A DNA stretch of 64,000 bases from Gracilibacillus salitolerans (GTDB lineage: Bacteria > Bacillota > Bacilli > Bacillales > Amphibacillaceae), in the NCBI RefSeq assembly GCF_009650095.1, contig NZ_CP045915.1, positions 3,286,001-3,350,000 on the forward strand, given 5' to 3'. The notes below the pieces were generated by a model. It was not told the origin of the DNA. It was given only the letters and a program-made list of their open reading frames with translations, and ran no database searches. The stretch's first letter is position 1. Every line of letters begins with the position of its first letter. Made by a program: the position numbers and the translations under genes. Below, one piece after another: positions 25,112 to 33,832 of this stretch.

Positions 25112-26572
25112 TTAATGACCTGAAGCTTTTGATAAGCCACCGATTTTCTTCTTCAATTGTTTACTTTCCGCATTTAACCCTGTATAAGTTACTTTAACAT
25201 GGTTCTGCTCAAATTTCGACTCAATTTTGTCTAAAGCACCAATTGCAGAATCATCCCATAAATGAGCAAGACTTAAATCAATTTCTACCTCTTCGATATC
25301 TTCATTAAAATTAAATTTTGCTACTAAGTCATTAACGGAAGCGAAGAAGATTTGACCATCTACTTTATACACCTTTTTCTTACCTTCAACTGCCACAATT
25401 TGTGTCACTTTCACTTTTGAAATTTTAGCCGCAAAGAAAATAGCACTTAAAAGTACACCAGCTAATACACCTTTAGATAAATCATGTGTTACCACTACAG
25501 TTCCAACTGTGATGACCATGACAGCAGCATCCGTTCTTGGGACTTTGTGAAGGTTTTTCAACGATGACCAATCAAACGTACTAATTGATACCATAATCAT
25601 GACACCAGCAAGTGCAGCCATCGGGATTTGAACCACAATGTTTCCTAATACAAAGATCAAAAACATTAAAAATACACCGGCCACTAAAGCAGATAACCGA
25701 CCACGGCCACCAGATTTTACGTTAATAACGGATTGGCCTATCATCGCACAACCTGCCATTCCTCCAAAGAATCCTGATACAATATTAGCAATACCTTGTC
25801 CACGGCTTTCTTTGTTTTTATCACTCTCTGTATCTGTCATATCATCGACAATATTGGCTGTTAATAATGATTCTAGCAAACCTACAATTGCGAGTGATAA
25901 AGAATAAGGGAAAATAATAGCTAATGTTTCAAAATTTAACGGAATATCCGGAATTAAAAATACCGGTAGTTCAGAACTTAAATTACCTAAATCTCCGACA
26001 GCACGTATGTCAAATCCAAAATAAATAGCTAAGGCTGTTACTACTATGATTGCTACCAAAGTAGATGGGACAGCTTTCGTAATTCTTGGAAAAATATAAA
26101 TAATCGCTAGAGTTAAAGCAACCAAGCTATACATTACCCAACTTTCACCTTCAAAGTGTTCCAATTGTGAAGTAAAGATGAGAATAGCTAGCGCGTTAAC
26201 AAAGCCTACCATCACCGAACGTGGTACGAATTTCATTACTGCTGCTAATTTGAATACACCGAACAAAATTTGTAGTACACCAGTCAAGATTGTCGCTGCT
26301 AGTAAATACTGCAAACCATGTTCAGCTATCAGCGTAACCATCAACAATGCCATTGCACCTGTTGCTGCAGAAATCATACCAGGTCTACCACCGACAAAGG
26401 CAATCACGACTGCAATACAAAACGATGCATACAATCCTACCATCGGGTCAACACCAGCAATAATCGAAAAGGCTATCGCCTCCGGAATTAACGCTAATGC
26501 TACCACTATACCGGCCAGAACGTCTCCCCTCACGTTTCCAAACCAATCTTGTTTTATTTTTGCTATGTTCAT
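25112..26572 (-). CDS. SulP-family anion transporter with STAS domain
   Basis: A 486-residue membrane transporter (SLC26/SulP) with 10 or more membrane segments, including [23 protein letters not shown] near the N terminus and the [12 protein letters not shown] segment. A C-terminal STAS domain (about 390-480) contains [20 protein letters not shown]. Members carry sulfate, bicarbonate or dicarboxylates with Na+ or H+; this substrate cannot be fixed. The ATG at 26572 follows GAGGTGCTAC and is preferred over an upstream start at 26638. It is the first gene of a two-gene operon with usp. Confidence 0.92.
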   Translation of the reverse strand: MNIAKIKQDWFGNVRGDVLAGIVVALALIPEAIAFSIIAGVDPMVGLYASFCIAVVIAFVGGRPGMISAATGAMALLMVTLIAEHGLQYLLAATILTGVLQILFGVFKLAAVMKFVPRSVMVGFVNALAILIFTSQLEHFEGESWVMYSLVALTLAIIYIFPRITKAVPSTLVAIIVVTALAIYFGFDIRAVGDLGNLSSELPVFLIPDIPLNFETLAIIFPYSLSLAIVGLLESLLTANIVDDMTDTESDKNKESRGQGIANIVSGFFGGMAGCAMIGQSVINVKSGGRGRLSALVAGVFLMFLIFVLGNIVVQIPMAALAGVMIMVSISTFDWSSLKNLHKVPRTDAAVMVITVGTVVVTHDLSKGVLAGVLLSAIFFAAKISKVKVTQIVAVEGKKKVYKVDGQIFFASVNDLVAKFNFNEDIEEVEIDLSLAHLWDDSAIGALDKIESKFEQNHVKVTYTGLNAESKQLKKKIGGLSKASGH

Positions 26573-26805
26573 GTAGCACCTCTCTCTAATTTTTTTGGCT
26601 TCTCTGATCCCCTCAGAGAAATTTTCCGAAATGAACATAACGAATCATACCATAATTCACAAAATCGACAAAACTTGATGAAAACGCGAACATTAACTTC
26701 ATCCTTTTATTTTCATGTACATGCTCATTTATTCTGCTATTTTCACTAAACCAAATTAAAAGTCTATTTTTTTTGCATCCCTTTTCAACTAGATAATTTA
26801 TCTAG

Positions 26806-26839
26806 TAAAACAAAAAACTGACTATTAAATAGCCAGTTT
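26806..26839 (-). terminator. terminator of MFS gene
   Basis: AAACTGACTATT (26815-26826) pairs with AATAGCCAGTTT (26828-26839) with one mismatch; a T-rich run follows on the minus strand. It overlaps the first base of the MFS stop codon. Confidence 0.75.
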
Positions 26840-28110
26840 CATAGATAATCCACTTTATTTGGTTTTTTAGCTAAAAGAGCACTTATTATACCAATAATAG
26901 GAAATATAAGCGATAAAATAATAATTGGATTATAGCTGTCAAATACATCATATCCTACACCAAATGGTAAGGGACCTAAAGAAGAACCGATAACTCCTAC
27001 TGTTACCCCGACACCATTAATACTTCCTATGTATTTTCTTCCAAAATAATTTGGCCAAATAACATTTAGGCCGATCCGTTCTAAACCAGCCGCAAGTCCC
27101 CATAAAACTCCAAATAAGATCGCCAGCAAGAAATTATTGGTTACTAATAATAGAAGTAATACAAAAAATTCGACTACGAAAATGGCTAATAAGACATAAT
27201 TAGATTTGATTTTATCTATTATATACCCAGAAGCAAGTGACATAGGAATGCCGACAAAAGCCATTAAACTTAAAACCATCGCTGCTACTTCAAGTGATAA
27301 ACCATTCGTTTTAAAAATGGAGGCAATATGGAATGTAATACCTGTATTGACCATTGCCGGAATACCAACACAGATTAAAATAGCCCAAAAAGCTTTTGTT
27401 TTCATTGCTTCCTTGAGTGTCCAATCCTCTTCTGCTTCCTCAATAGTTGGTGCTAATGGATTACCGCTATTACCTTCATTTTTTCTGTTAAAACCGTCAG
27501 GCTCCAAGCCGATCATTTCTGGTTTATTTTTTACTCCAAAAAAGGCTAAAGGAACAAAAAACGCCAATAATAAAATCCCCCAAAACCTCCAAGCAACTTG
27601 CCAATTCCAGGTTTGGATTAACCATGTATTGACAATTGGAAATAGCATAGCACTCGCAAATGAGAAAAGTGTAACTAAACTGAACGCACGCCCGCGCTTC
27701 TTGATAAACCATTGTGCAACAAGTGTATTCGGGATAAGCGACATACTCCCCTGTCCGAGTAATCTGACTAGAAAGAATCCAATTGCTAACATCCAGATAG
27801 ATGTGATCATGCTATTAAAAAAACATGCGATCGCAAATAACGAACCAATCGTCACCATCATAAAGCGTTGTCCAAAACGATCAATAAAACGCCCGACGAA
27901 TATCATTAATAAACCAGCTATTAACGTTGCTCCAGAATAAACACCAGATACCTGAGAACGTGTCCAACCAAAGTCATTTATGTACTCATCAATAAACTGT
28001 GAATTGGAATATGTTTGACCAGGTCCAGAAAAAAAGATGCCAAAACCACCAATAATTAGGATGAACCAACCATAATAAATTTTGTCAAAAATTCTTAGTT
28101 TAGAAAGCAT
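26839..28110 (-). CDS. MFS transporter, oxalate/formate antiporter-like
   Basis: A 423-residue 12-segment major facilitator. The N-terminal KIYYGWFILIIGGFGIFFSGPGQTYSNSQFIDEYINDFGWTRS region and the loop GRFIDRFGQR are typical of the OFA/monocarboxylate group. Substrates there are small carboxylates, but specificity cannot be read from sequence. The ATG at 28110 follows TAGGAGTGAAGCC and is chosen over a codon 27 bases upstream. A cre-like site lies 67-80 bases upstream. Confidence 0.85.
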   Translation of the reverse strand: MLSKLRIFDKIYYGWFILIIGGFGIFFSGPGQTYSNSQFIDEYINDFGWTRSQVSGVYSGATLIAGLLMIFVGRFIDRFGQRFMMVTIGSLFAIACFFNSMITSIWMLAIGFFLVRLLGQGSMSLIPNTLVAQWFIKKRGRAFSLVTLFSFASAMLFPIVNTWLIQTWNWQVAWRFWGILLLAFFVPLAFFGVKNKPEMIGLEPDGFNRKNEGNSGNPLAPTIEEAEEDWTLKEAMKTKAFWAILICVGIPAMVNTGITFHIASIFKTNGLSLEVAAMVLSLMAFVGIPMSLASGYIIDKIKSNYVLLAIFVVEFFVLLLLLVTNNFLLAILFGVLWGLAAGLERIGLNVIWPNYFGRKYIGSINGVGVTVGVIGSSLGPLPFGVGYDVFDSYNPIIILSLIFPIIGIISALLAKKPNKVDYL

Positions 28111-28176
28111 GGCTTCACTCCTAGTTATAAAACGCATTCATCAAACAATAATATCTAACCACACCACTGTTTCACA

Positions 28177-28190
28177 TGCAAACGTTTTGA
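28177..28190. promoter_or_regulatory. cre-like CcpA site upstream of MFS gene
   Basis: TGCAAACGTTTTGA matches 12 of 14 positions of the TGWAANCGNTNWCA consensus. It lies 67-80 bases upstream of the MFS start, a plausible place for catabolite repression. Confidence 0.4.
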
Positions 28191-28263
28191 TCAGCTTATT
28201 TATCATTTTTAATGATTAAACATAGTTATTACTTGTGCAGTTTATTATATTTTCGTCGCTTTC

Positions 28264-28297
28264 GCAAAGAAAAAAGGAGGTCTCCCCCCTTTTTTTA
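28264..28297 (-). terminator. terminator of holin-endolysin pair
   Basis: On the minus strand AAAAAAAGGGGGG-AGA-CCTCCTTTTTT forms an A/G-C/T stem directly at the endolysin stop, ending in a T run. Confidence 0.75.
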
Positions 28298-29155
28298 AAA
28301 CAACTTTTGCCAAGTCTCTGGACCCACAATTCCATCCACTTTTATATTATTCCGTCTTTGGTATTGCTTTACTTTTCGCTCTGTCTCTGGTCCGAAAATA
28401 CCATCGACTTTTGCACCTACTTTACGTTGAATAATTTCAACTAATTCTCCTTTACTTCCTCTTTTTATAATGCCAGGATAATTGGCTACTACCGTCGTTT
28501 TTTTGTCTAGTCTTGCTCTGGTCACTGGACCGACAATTCCATCCACTTTTATACCTTCAGAACGTTGAAATGCTTTTACAGCTGATTCTGTTTCATTTCC
28601 AAAGACACCATCTGCACCATATTTATTTAAATTAAAACCAAGCTTTATTAATTCTCTTTGTAGATTTCGTACTTCCGTTCCATTGCTTTTTTCTTTTAAA
28701 GCTTCATTTGAACTAAACTGGTTTACATATGAGATTGGATTCATAGTAGATGATGGTTTATCAGCACGATATCCATAGGGTGGAGCTGTTTCTACCTTTT
28801 TACGTATTTCGAAATGCAAATGTGATCCTGTTACATATCCAGTTGCTCCTTGATAACCAATTACTTTGTTTTGCGATACAGGTTGACCGCTATTAACAGC
28901 GACAGAATCTAGGTGTGCATATAGTTGAGTTCTGTTATTCCGATCTCTTATTAGCACTACATTTCCGTAGCCTCCCAAGCCTGTACCACTTTTACCAAAG
29001 CCAGCATATATAACTGTACCTGAAGTGAAGGCATGAATTGGTGCTTGATGTGATTTCACTAAATCAACACCAGCGTGGAAATCTCTTGATCCCCTTATCG
29101 GGTGTGTTCTGTATCCATATGGACTTGTAATTCGAAATCCGCGGAATTCCGCCAT
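28295..29155 (-). CDS. M23 endopeptidase endolysin with two PG-binding repeats
   Basis: A 286-residue peptidoglycan hydrolase. The M23 LytM-type zinc peptidase domain (about 5-140) has the metal ligands in HAGVDL (HxxxD) and GSHLHFE (HxH). Two peptidoglycan_binding_1 domains follow (about 155-215 and 225-286), with VDGIFGPETERKVKQYQ-type repeats. There is no signal peptide, as in phage endolysins that leave through a holin. The gene overlaps the stop codon of the upstream holin gene by one base. No other phage genes are near. Confidence 0.88.
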   Translation of the reverse strand: MAEFRGFRITSPYGYRTHPIRGSRDFHAGVDLVKSHQAPIHAFTSGTVIYAGFGKSGTGLGGYGNVVLIRDRNNRTQLYAHLDSVAVNSGQPVSQNKVIGYQGATGYVTGSHLHFEIRKKVETAPPYGYRADKPSSTMNPISYVNQFSSNEALKEKSNGTEVRNLQRELIKLGFNLNKYGADGVFGNETESAVKAFQRSEGIKVDGIVGPVTRARLDKKTTVVANYPGIIKRGSKGELVEIIQRKVGAKVDGIFGPETERKVKQYQRRNNIKVDGIVGPETWQKLF

Positions 29156-29433
29156 TAACTCCCCTCCCTTATATTTTTCTCTACTCTATTACATGTTTGT
29201 TTCACAATTTGATGACTAAATACAGCCAAACCAGTTGCTATAACACCTTCAGCAATTGATCGTATATTCCAACCATATAAGTTACATGCTGCTAGGACCC
29301 CAATGATTAATAAAATCCAAACGATTAGCCAATCAGGTATAAATGGTGTTCTTTTGCAAGCGTATCCTATAAACCAGAGTGCTGGTATGATAAAGTGAAA
29401 GTCCTCTGGTAGCAAATACAATAATTCTTCCAT
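29155..29433 (-). CDS. small phage-type holin
   Basis: A 92-residue membrane protein with three hydrophobic segments (about 12-25, 33-52 and 58-75) and a charged C-terminal tail (CNRVEKNIREGS), the shape of a class I holin. The PDWLIVWILLIIGVLAACNLYGW pattern resembles holins of phages of Gram-positive hosts. Direct overlap with an M23 endolysin gene strongly supports a lysis pair. Confidence 0.75.
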   Translation of the reverse strand: MEELLYLLPEDFHFIIPALWFIGYACKRTPFIPDWLIVWILLIIGVLAACNLYGWNIRSIAEGVIATGLAVFSHQIVKQTCNRVEKNIREGS

Positions 29434-29557
29434 CCCTCGAACACCTCCTCTGATTTCTACATTCGAGTCACTCAGCAGATTCGTTTCCCCTCTTAGAACA
29501 GTGCATAATAAGGACTCATATTAAAATATGTATCATCCCCCCATTTTGACTTGGCGT
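29434..29557. other. upstream region of holin gene
   Basis: Spacer between the divergent holin gene and the + strand promoter at 29558. No ORF or clear operator was seen. Confidence 0.3.
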
Positions 29558-29587
29558 TTGACATGGATGTTCACTTATTTTTATAAT
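29558..29587 (+). promoter_or_regulatory. consensus sigma-A promoter
   Basis: A perfect TTGACA (29558-29563) is separated by 18 bases from a perfect TATAAT (29582-29587). Transcription would start near 29594 and read towards the hairpin at 29617 and the decayed BCCT fragment; no intact gene follows within 200 bases. Confidence 0.7.
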
Positions 29588-29616
29588 CGATGAGATCACA
29601 AAGAAAGTGTCTAAAT

Positions 29617-29664
29617 TAATTTATTATTTTTTAAAATATGTCCATGCTAAAAAATAATAAATTA
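29617..29664. repeat. 17-bp perfect AT-rich inverted repeat
   Basis: Bases 29617-29633 are the exact reverse complement of 29648-29664, with a 14-base loop. It lies about 25 bases after the predicted start of the strong + promoter, so a short transcript of about 70 bases could end here, or it may be a leader structure. Confidence 0.6.
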
Positions 29665-29800
29665 AAGGTAATAAAATGAGGGAAGACCTATTAAGATTAC
29701 CGCAACAATGAAAGGGGGAACTATGTTAGCAAATCATGGCATAGGTACATATGAAACAAGAAGAATCCATTAATGATAAAGTTGGGAAAATTGGCATTGT

Positions 29801-30181
29801 ATCATCGCTGCATTACCTTTCGCGATTGTAATGGTACTGATGATCATATCCATTGCTATCACATTAGGAAAGGATTGGAAACTTGATCAAAGACTCCACA
29901 GAAGAAGACGTGAAAAACGTGTCAAAACCGAGTTTAGAGATGAGTTTAAGGATGAGGTGAAAGAGGATATCCGTGATGATTTTAAAGAGAACGTCAAGGA
30001 AGATATTTATAAAGATATGAAAAATGATTTTTATGAGGACTTTAGAGAAGATATTTACGATGAAATGAAGGAAGAATTATATGATGATATCAAAGAAAAA
30101 ATATATGATGAAATGAAAGAAGAAATTATCGAGGAAATAACAGAAGAAGAAAACACAGAAAAAAATAAACCGGACAGGTAA
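29801..30181 (+). pseudogene. C-terminal remnant of a BCCT transporter with charged repeat tail
   Basis: From 29801 the frame reads IIAALPFAIVMVLMIIS, very close to the last membrane segment of BCCT betaine/choline transporters (LQTASIIAALPFAI type). An ATG at 29831 opens a 116-residue ORF ending in a long charged tail. Upstream in this frame a stop lies at 29777 and the adjoining sequence (GKIGI) is in another frame, so the body is lost and frameshifted. The tail has seven near-identical eight-residue units such as YDEMKEEL, YDDIKEKI and YDEMKEEI, with hydrophobics at positions 4 and 8, predicting a long amphipathic helix. The 116-residue piece might still be made; function unknown. Confidence 0.6.
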
Positions 30182-30213
30182 CAGCAAATACCTCCTTAAG
30201 CAAATTTCTTCCT

Positions 30214-30243
30214 TTGACTACTGTATTTATGTCAAAATAAGAT
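30214..30243 (+). promoter_or_regulatory. probable sigma-A promoter of DsbA-family gene
   Basis: TTGACT (30214-30219), 18-base spacer, TAAGAT (30238-30243), ending 24 bases before the start codon of the downstream gene. Confidence 0.5.
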
Positions 30244-30267
30244 AGAAGCTTAAGAGAGGTGTTTTTT

Positions 30268-30969
30268 ATGCAAATTGAAATTTGGTCCGATTTTGTTTGT
30301 CCTTTTTGTTATATTGGAAAAACAAGATTAGAACAAGCTTTAGAAAGATTCCCACAGAAATTAGATGTTTCAATTCAATATAAAAGCTTTGAATTAGATC
30401 CAAATGCAGCGAAATATTCTGGAAAAAATATACATGAATCTTTAGCTGCTAAATACAATATGACAATTGATCAAGCCAAACAAGCCAATCAACAAATTGG
30501 TGAACAAGCAAAAGCTTTAGGTTTAGATTTTGTTTTTGACACGATGAAACCAGGTAATACATTTGATGCACACCGGTTAAGTAAATATGCAGCAACACAG
30601 GGCCGTGAAGCAGAATATGTAGATACAATGCTTTATCATTATTTTACTTTGTCGAAAGATCTTAGTGATAAAGAAACGCTTCAGTCTATTACGGATGAGC
30701 TTGGTTTTGATCAACAAGAAGTTCAACGAATATTGAATGATGAAACAATCCATGCTGATGCAGTCAGACTAGATGAAGCAGAAGCACAACAATTAGAGGT
30801 TACCGGTGTTCCATTTTTTGTTCTCAACAAAAAATACGCTATTTCTGGTGCTCAGCCAATTGAAACATTTATGCAAGCATTAGAAAAAGTAGCTGAAGAG
30901 GAAAATAATCAATTAGAAAATTTGAATCTTCAACAAGGCAGTTTTTGTGATGGAGATCATTGCAAGTAA
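30268..30969 (+). CDS. DsbA-family (FrnE-like) thiol oxidoreductase
   Basis: A 233-residue cytoplasmic thioredoxin-fold protein with a helical insert. The active site is CPFC in IWSDFVCPFCYIGK at the N terminus, and the cis-Pro loop is TGVPFFVLN; both are typical of FrnE-like DsbA proteins linked to oxidative stress. No signal peptide. The C-terminal FCDGDHCK adds two further cysteines, seen in some FrnE homologues. The ATG at 30268 follows GAGAGGTGTTTTTT and is preferred over the codon 9 bases upstream. It is a single unit with promoter and terminator. Confidence 0.9.
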   Translation: MQIEIWSDFVCPFCYIGKTRLEQALERFPQKLDVSIQYKSFELDPNAAKYSGKNIHESLAAKYNMTIDQAKQANQQIGEQAKALGLDFVFDTMKPGNTFDAHRLSKYAATQGREAEYVDTMLYHYFTLSKDLSDKETLQSITDELGFDQQEVQRILNDETIHADAVRLDEAEAQQLEVTGVPFFVLNKKYAISGAQPIETFMQALEKVAEEENNQLENLNLQQGSFCDGDHCK

Positions 30970-30991
30970 AGTAAAACTAAATAATCAAACC

Positions 30992-31031
30992 ATAGGCTCG
31001 TACCAACTGATGGTATTGAGCCTATTTTTTT
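30992..31031 (+). terminator. terminator of DsbA-family gene
   Basis: ATAGGCTC pairs with GAGCCTAT and, inside, TACCA with TGGTA, followed by a T run. Confidence 0.9.
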
Positions 31032-31112
31032 GCTACATAAGTAGTCCTTTAGTCCTGTTTTTGCGGTTAGGTAAAAAGTTTGCAATTTCTTGTCGTTAAT
31101 TGATTTGAAACA

Positions 31113-31121
31113 TGTTATAAT
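31113..31121 (+). promoter_or_regulatory. extended -10 promoter of chemoreceptor gene
   Basis: TGTTATAAT (TGnTATAAT, extended -10) lies 114 bases upstream of the chemoreceptor start. No good -35 hexamer was found, which fits an extended -10 promoter; no sigma-D-type GCCGATAT was seen. Confidence 0.5.
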
Positions 31122-31234
31122 CTATTTGAACTAATTCTTTATGATTAAACGTCATTCATACACCAAGATTAAATACTTAATTCTAATTATGAAAGCCTTT
31201 ACCAATAAATACGACAAGTACGGAGGATTCTATC

Positions 31235-33397
31235 ATGGCAAATAAGTTTATAAGCAGGAGTAAAAGCGGTATCAACAAAACAAAACAAGCATTTCTAAGC
31301 ACGTCAAAAAAGATAAGGAAGGCTTCAGGTAAGTTAAAGATAAAAAGTTCCAACAAGAACTCTACAGATTCCCAACAAGTAGTTCTAAACACAAGTGTTT
31401 CAAAAAAAGATTCCATTAGCACCAAAATACTATTAAGTATATTAGCAACTGTACTTATCAGTGTTTTGATCGTTGGAATTGCTTCTTATTTTATATCTAA
31501 TGGTATTATTAAAGATAAAGTAACAGAAGCTTCCGAACAAACAATTGTCCAATCTGGAGATAAACTCGATTATTTAATGAATCAATATAAGGATCGGGTG
31601 ACTCAAATTTTAATGGCTGATAATTTCAGCAATACGTTAGCCGAACTAGATCGCTATGAAGAAACAAATAATTTTGATTATTTTAATTTAAAAAGTACGA
31701 TTGATGATGCACTAACCCAAATTACTATGATTGATAATAATGTGAGTCTCTACCTATTACATACCGAAAAAGAAAGATTAATCTCTTCTTCAGAAACACT
31801 TCCTGAAGAATCTGTTTTCAGTTCCGACTGGTATCAAGATGCACTTGAATCAGAAGGTTCTACAGCATGGATTGGCGGCCTTGCTCAAGGAATTAATGGT
31901 ACTCAAGAAGATCCTACGGTTTCATTTGGGCAAAAATTAAGAATAAATGGTACAGAATATATTTTAATTGTTGAACTAGACACCACCGTATTTGAAGAGG
32001 CTCTAAAAGACGTTAAATTTGGTGAAGAAGGCTTAGTTAGCATTGTAGACCAAAATAATGAAATTGTCTTTTCATTTGTTCCCGAAGAAATAACGCAACC
32101 ATATGATTACCAACTTGCCATAGACTCTGAAGAAAACATGACTGAGGATAACGGACAATTAATTTTTCAACATGATTCAGATGTGACAGATTGGTATTTA
32201 GTAGGCTCAGTTTCCGAGAAAGAATTAACAAAAGATACTACCATTATCTTTTATGTAACAGCTGGTATTATCATTTTGTCTTTAATTATCTCTCTTTTCA
32301 TCGCGAATGGAATAGTAAAAACAATTGCCCGTCCAATTGCAGATGTTTCAAGTCTGATGGCTTCTGCAAAACAAGGTGATCTAACAGTGAGATCGAATGA
32401 TACTTCTCGTAAGGATGAAATAGGAGAACTGGCAGAAGGATTTAATGAAATGCTTGAAAATATAGCAGGAATGATGCATCAAACCAGAGAATCTGCAAAT
32501 AAAGTATTAAATGCTGCCATCGAATTAACAGATATCTCTCAAATGCAATCACAGTCAGCAAAAGAGGTTGCTGCTGCGTCTGAAGAAATTGCCAGTGGTG
32601 CTACAGGGTTAACAGATGAAGCTGAAAGAGGAAATTCATTAGCATCCAACATACATGATGAAGTGGAAAATGTATTCGAAAATAATAGTGAAATGGAAAA
32701 TCATGCAGTAGTTGTACTTGAACGCAGTCATGAAGGTTTAGAAAAAATGGACGAGTTAGTAAACAAAACAAAAGATGGAGAGCAGATGACAAATGCACTT
32801 GTCGATAAAGTAGATACATTGAAAGAAAGTACAGAGCAAATCAATCAAGTGATGGAAATGCTCACTAATATTGCTCAGCAAACGAATTTACTTTCGCTCA
32901 ACGCTGCTATTGAAGCAGCACGTGCCGGAGAAGCTGGCAAAGGTTTCGCAGTAGTTGCCGATGAAATTAGAAAGCTTTCTACCCAATCTAAAGACTCGAT
33001 TGATAAAGTCGAAGAAATTACAACAGGTATCGTGAATGAAGTAAATGAAACTTTAGAAGTTTTAGAAGAAGCTACACCTCGTTTCAAAGAACAAGTAACA
33101 CAAGCAGAAGACACACAAGTAATATTAAATGGGGTTGGAGAAAGTATGGGTGCGTTTACCGGCAAGATTCAACAAGTTACCCAATCTATCCAGCAATTAA
33201 GAGATTCGCAGGAAGTATTAACTTCAACCATTCACCAGGTAAGTGCAACAGCACAGCAATCTTCTGCAATTAGTGAAGAGGTCTCTGCTACTACTGAGGA
33301 ACAATTAAAAGTAAGTGAATCGCTGGTTACCACTTCAGATGAATTAAAACAGCTATCTGAAGAATTACAAGAAATGATGAAGAAGTTTAAAGTGTAA
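31235..33397 (+). CDS. methyl-accepting chemotaxis protein with long N-terminal extension
   Basis: A 720-residue chemoreceptor. Unusually, about 63 residues rich in Lys and Ser ([20 protein letters not shown]) precede the first membrane segment (about 66-90). Then come a Cache-type extracellular sensor (about 95-340), a second membrane segment (about 345-368), HAMP (about 369-425) and a full signalling domain whose tip reads [35 protein letters not shown]. The ligand is unknown. GTACGGAGGATTCTATC precedes the ATG. It is a single unit with a terminator at 33477. Confidence 0.92.
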   Translation: MANKFISRSKSGINKTKQAFLSTSKKIRKASGKLKIKSSNKNSTDSQQVVLNTSVSKKDSISTKILLSILATVLISVLIVGIASYFISNGIIKDKVTEASEQTIVQSGDKLDYLMNQYKDRVTQILMADNFSNTLAELDRYEETNNFDYFNLKSTIDDALTQITMIDNNVSLYLLHTEKERLISSSETLPEESVFSSDWYQDALESEGSTAWIGGLAQGINGTQEDPTVSFGQKLRINGTEYILIVELDTTVFEEALKDVKFGEEGLVSIVDQNNEIVFSFVPEEITQPYDYQLAIDSEENMTEDNGQLIFQHDSDVTDWYLVGSVSEKELTKDTTIIFYVTAGIIILSLIISLFIANGIVKTIARPIADVSSLMASAKQGDLTVRSNDTSRKDEIGELAEGFNEMLENIAGMMHQTRESANKVLNAAIELTDISQMQSQSAKEVAAASEEIASGATGLTDEAERGNSLASNIHDEVENVFENNSEMENHAVVVLERSHEGLEKMDELVNKTKDGEQMTNALVDKVDTLKESTEQINQVMEMLTNIAQQTNLLSLNAAIEAARAGEAGKGFAVVADEIRKLSTQSKDSIDKVEEITTGIVNEVNETLEVLEEATPRFKEQVTQAEDTQVILNGVGESMGAFTGKIQQVTQSIQQLRDSQEVLTSTIHQVSATAQQSSAISEEVSATTEEQLKVSESLVTTSDELKQLSEELQEMMKKFKV

Positions 33398-33476
33398 TAA
33401 CGCTATTCTTCGCTAGGTATACCTTGTAGTATTATTGCACATTAATTTAGTTTGACAATATTATCTATTTAAACCA

Positions 33477-33516
33477 AAAGCTATCTCATCGTCACTTGAC
33501 AGTGAGATAGCTTTTT
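33477..33516 (+). terminator. terminator of chemoreceptor gene
   Basis: AAAAGCTATCTCA pairs with TGAGATAGCTTTT around a 14-base loop and ends in TTTTT. Confidence 0.9.
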
Positions 33517-33832
33517 GAATAAACAACTAAATAAGCTTAGGGAGAGATTAAACACAATAAGCTTTACTTTTCATTTCGATTTTCGGATTCATTTAAAGAT
33601 AAAAATAGGTAAGTTTCTTTTCCAATGTATGGTTAAAGCATTGCAAAAAAGATGTTGTAGTGATCACACAATAGCGACAGTCTATTTTCTGAAGTACCAT
33701 TTAATTTAAAAGAAAATGGATAACTTCCTTCGAATACTTTTCCCACTGGTAAACAACTCTAGATATGTAATTTTATAAGATTAATTAAGGTGAGATAATC
33801 CTATTAATTTACTTATGCTAGCGAAATAATTG
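33517..33832. other. convergent intergenic region without recognised gene
   Basis: The longest + frame (33515-33709) begins inside the terminator, has no ribosome site and no recognisable protein signature, so no gene is called. A small CTAGC/GCTAG hairpin touches the stop of the next minus-strand gene. Confidence 0.5.

Noticed and set aside
27206..27940. 244-residue + strand ORF inside the MFS gene
   Set aside because: It lies wholly antisense to a clear membrane transporter, has no ribosome site or family pattern, and its composition is that expected opposite hydrophobic codons.
33515..33709. 64-residue + strand ORF after the chemoreceptor
   Set aside because: It begins inside the terminator hairpin, lacks a ribosome site and has no recognisable protein signature.
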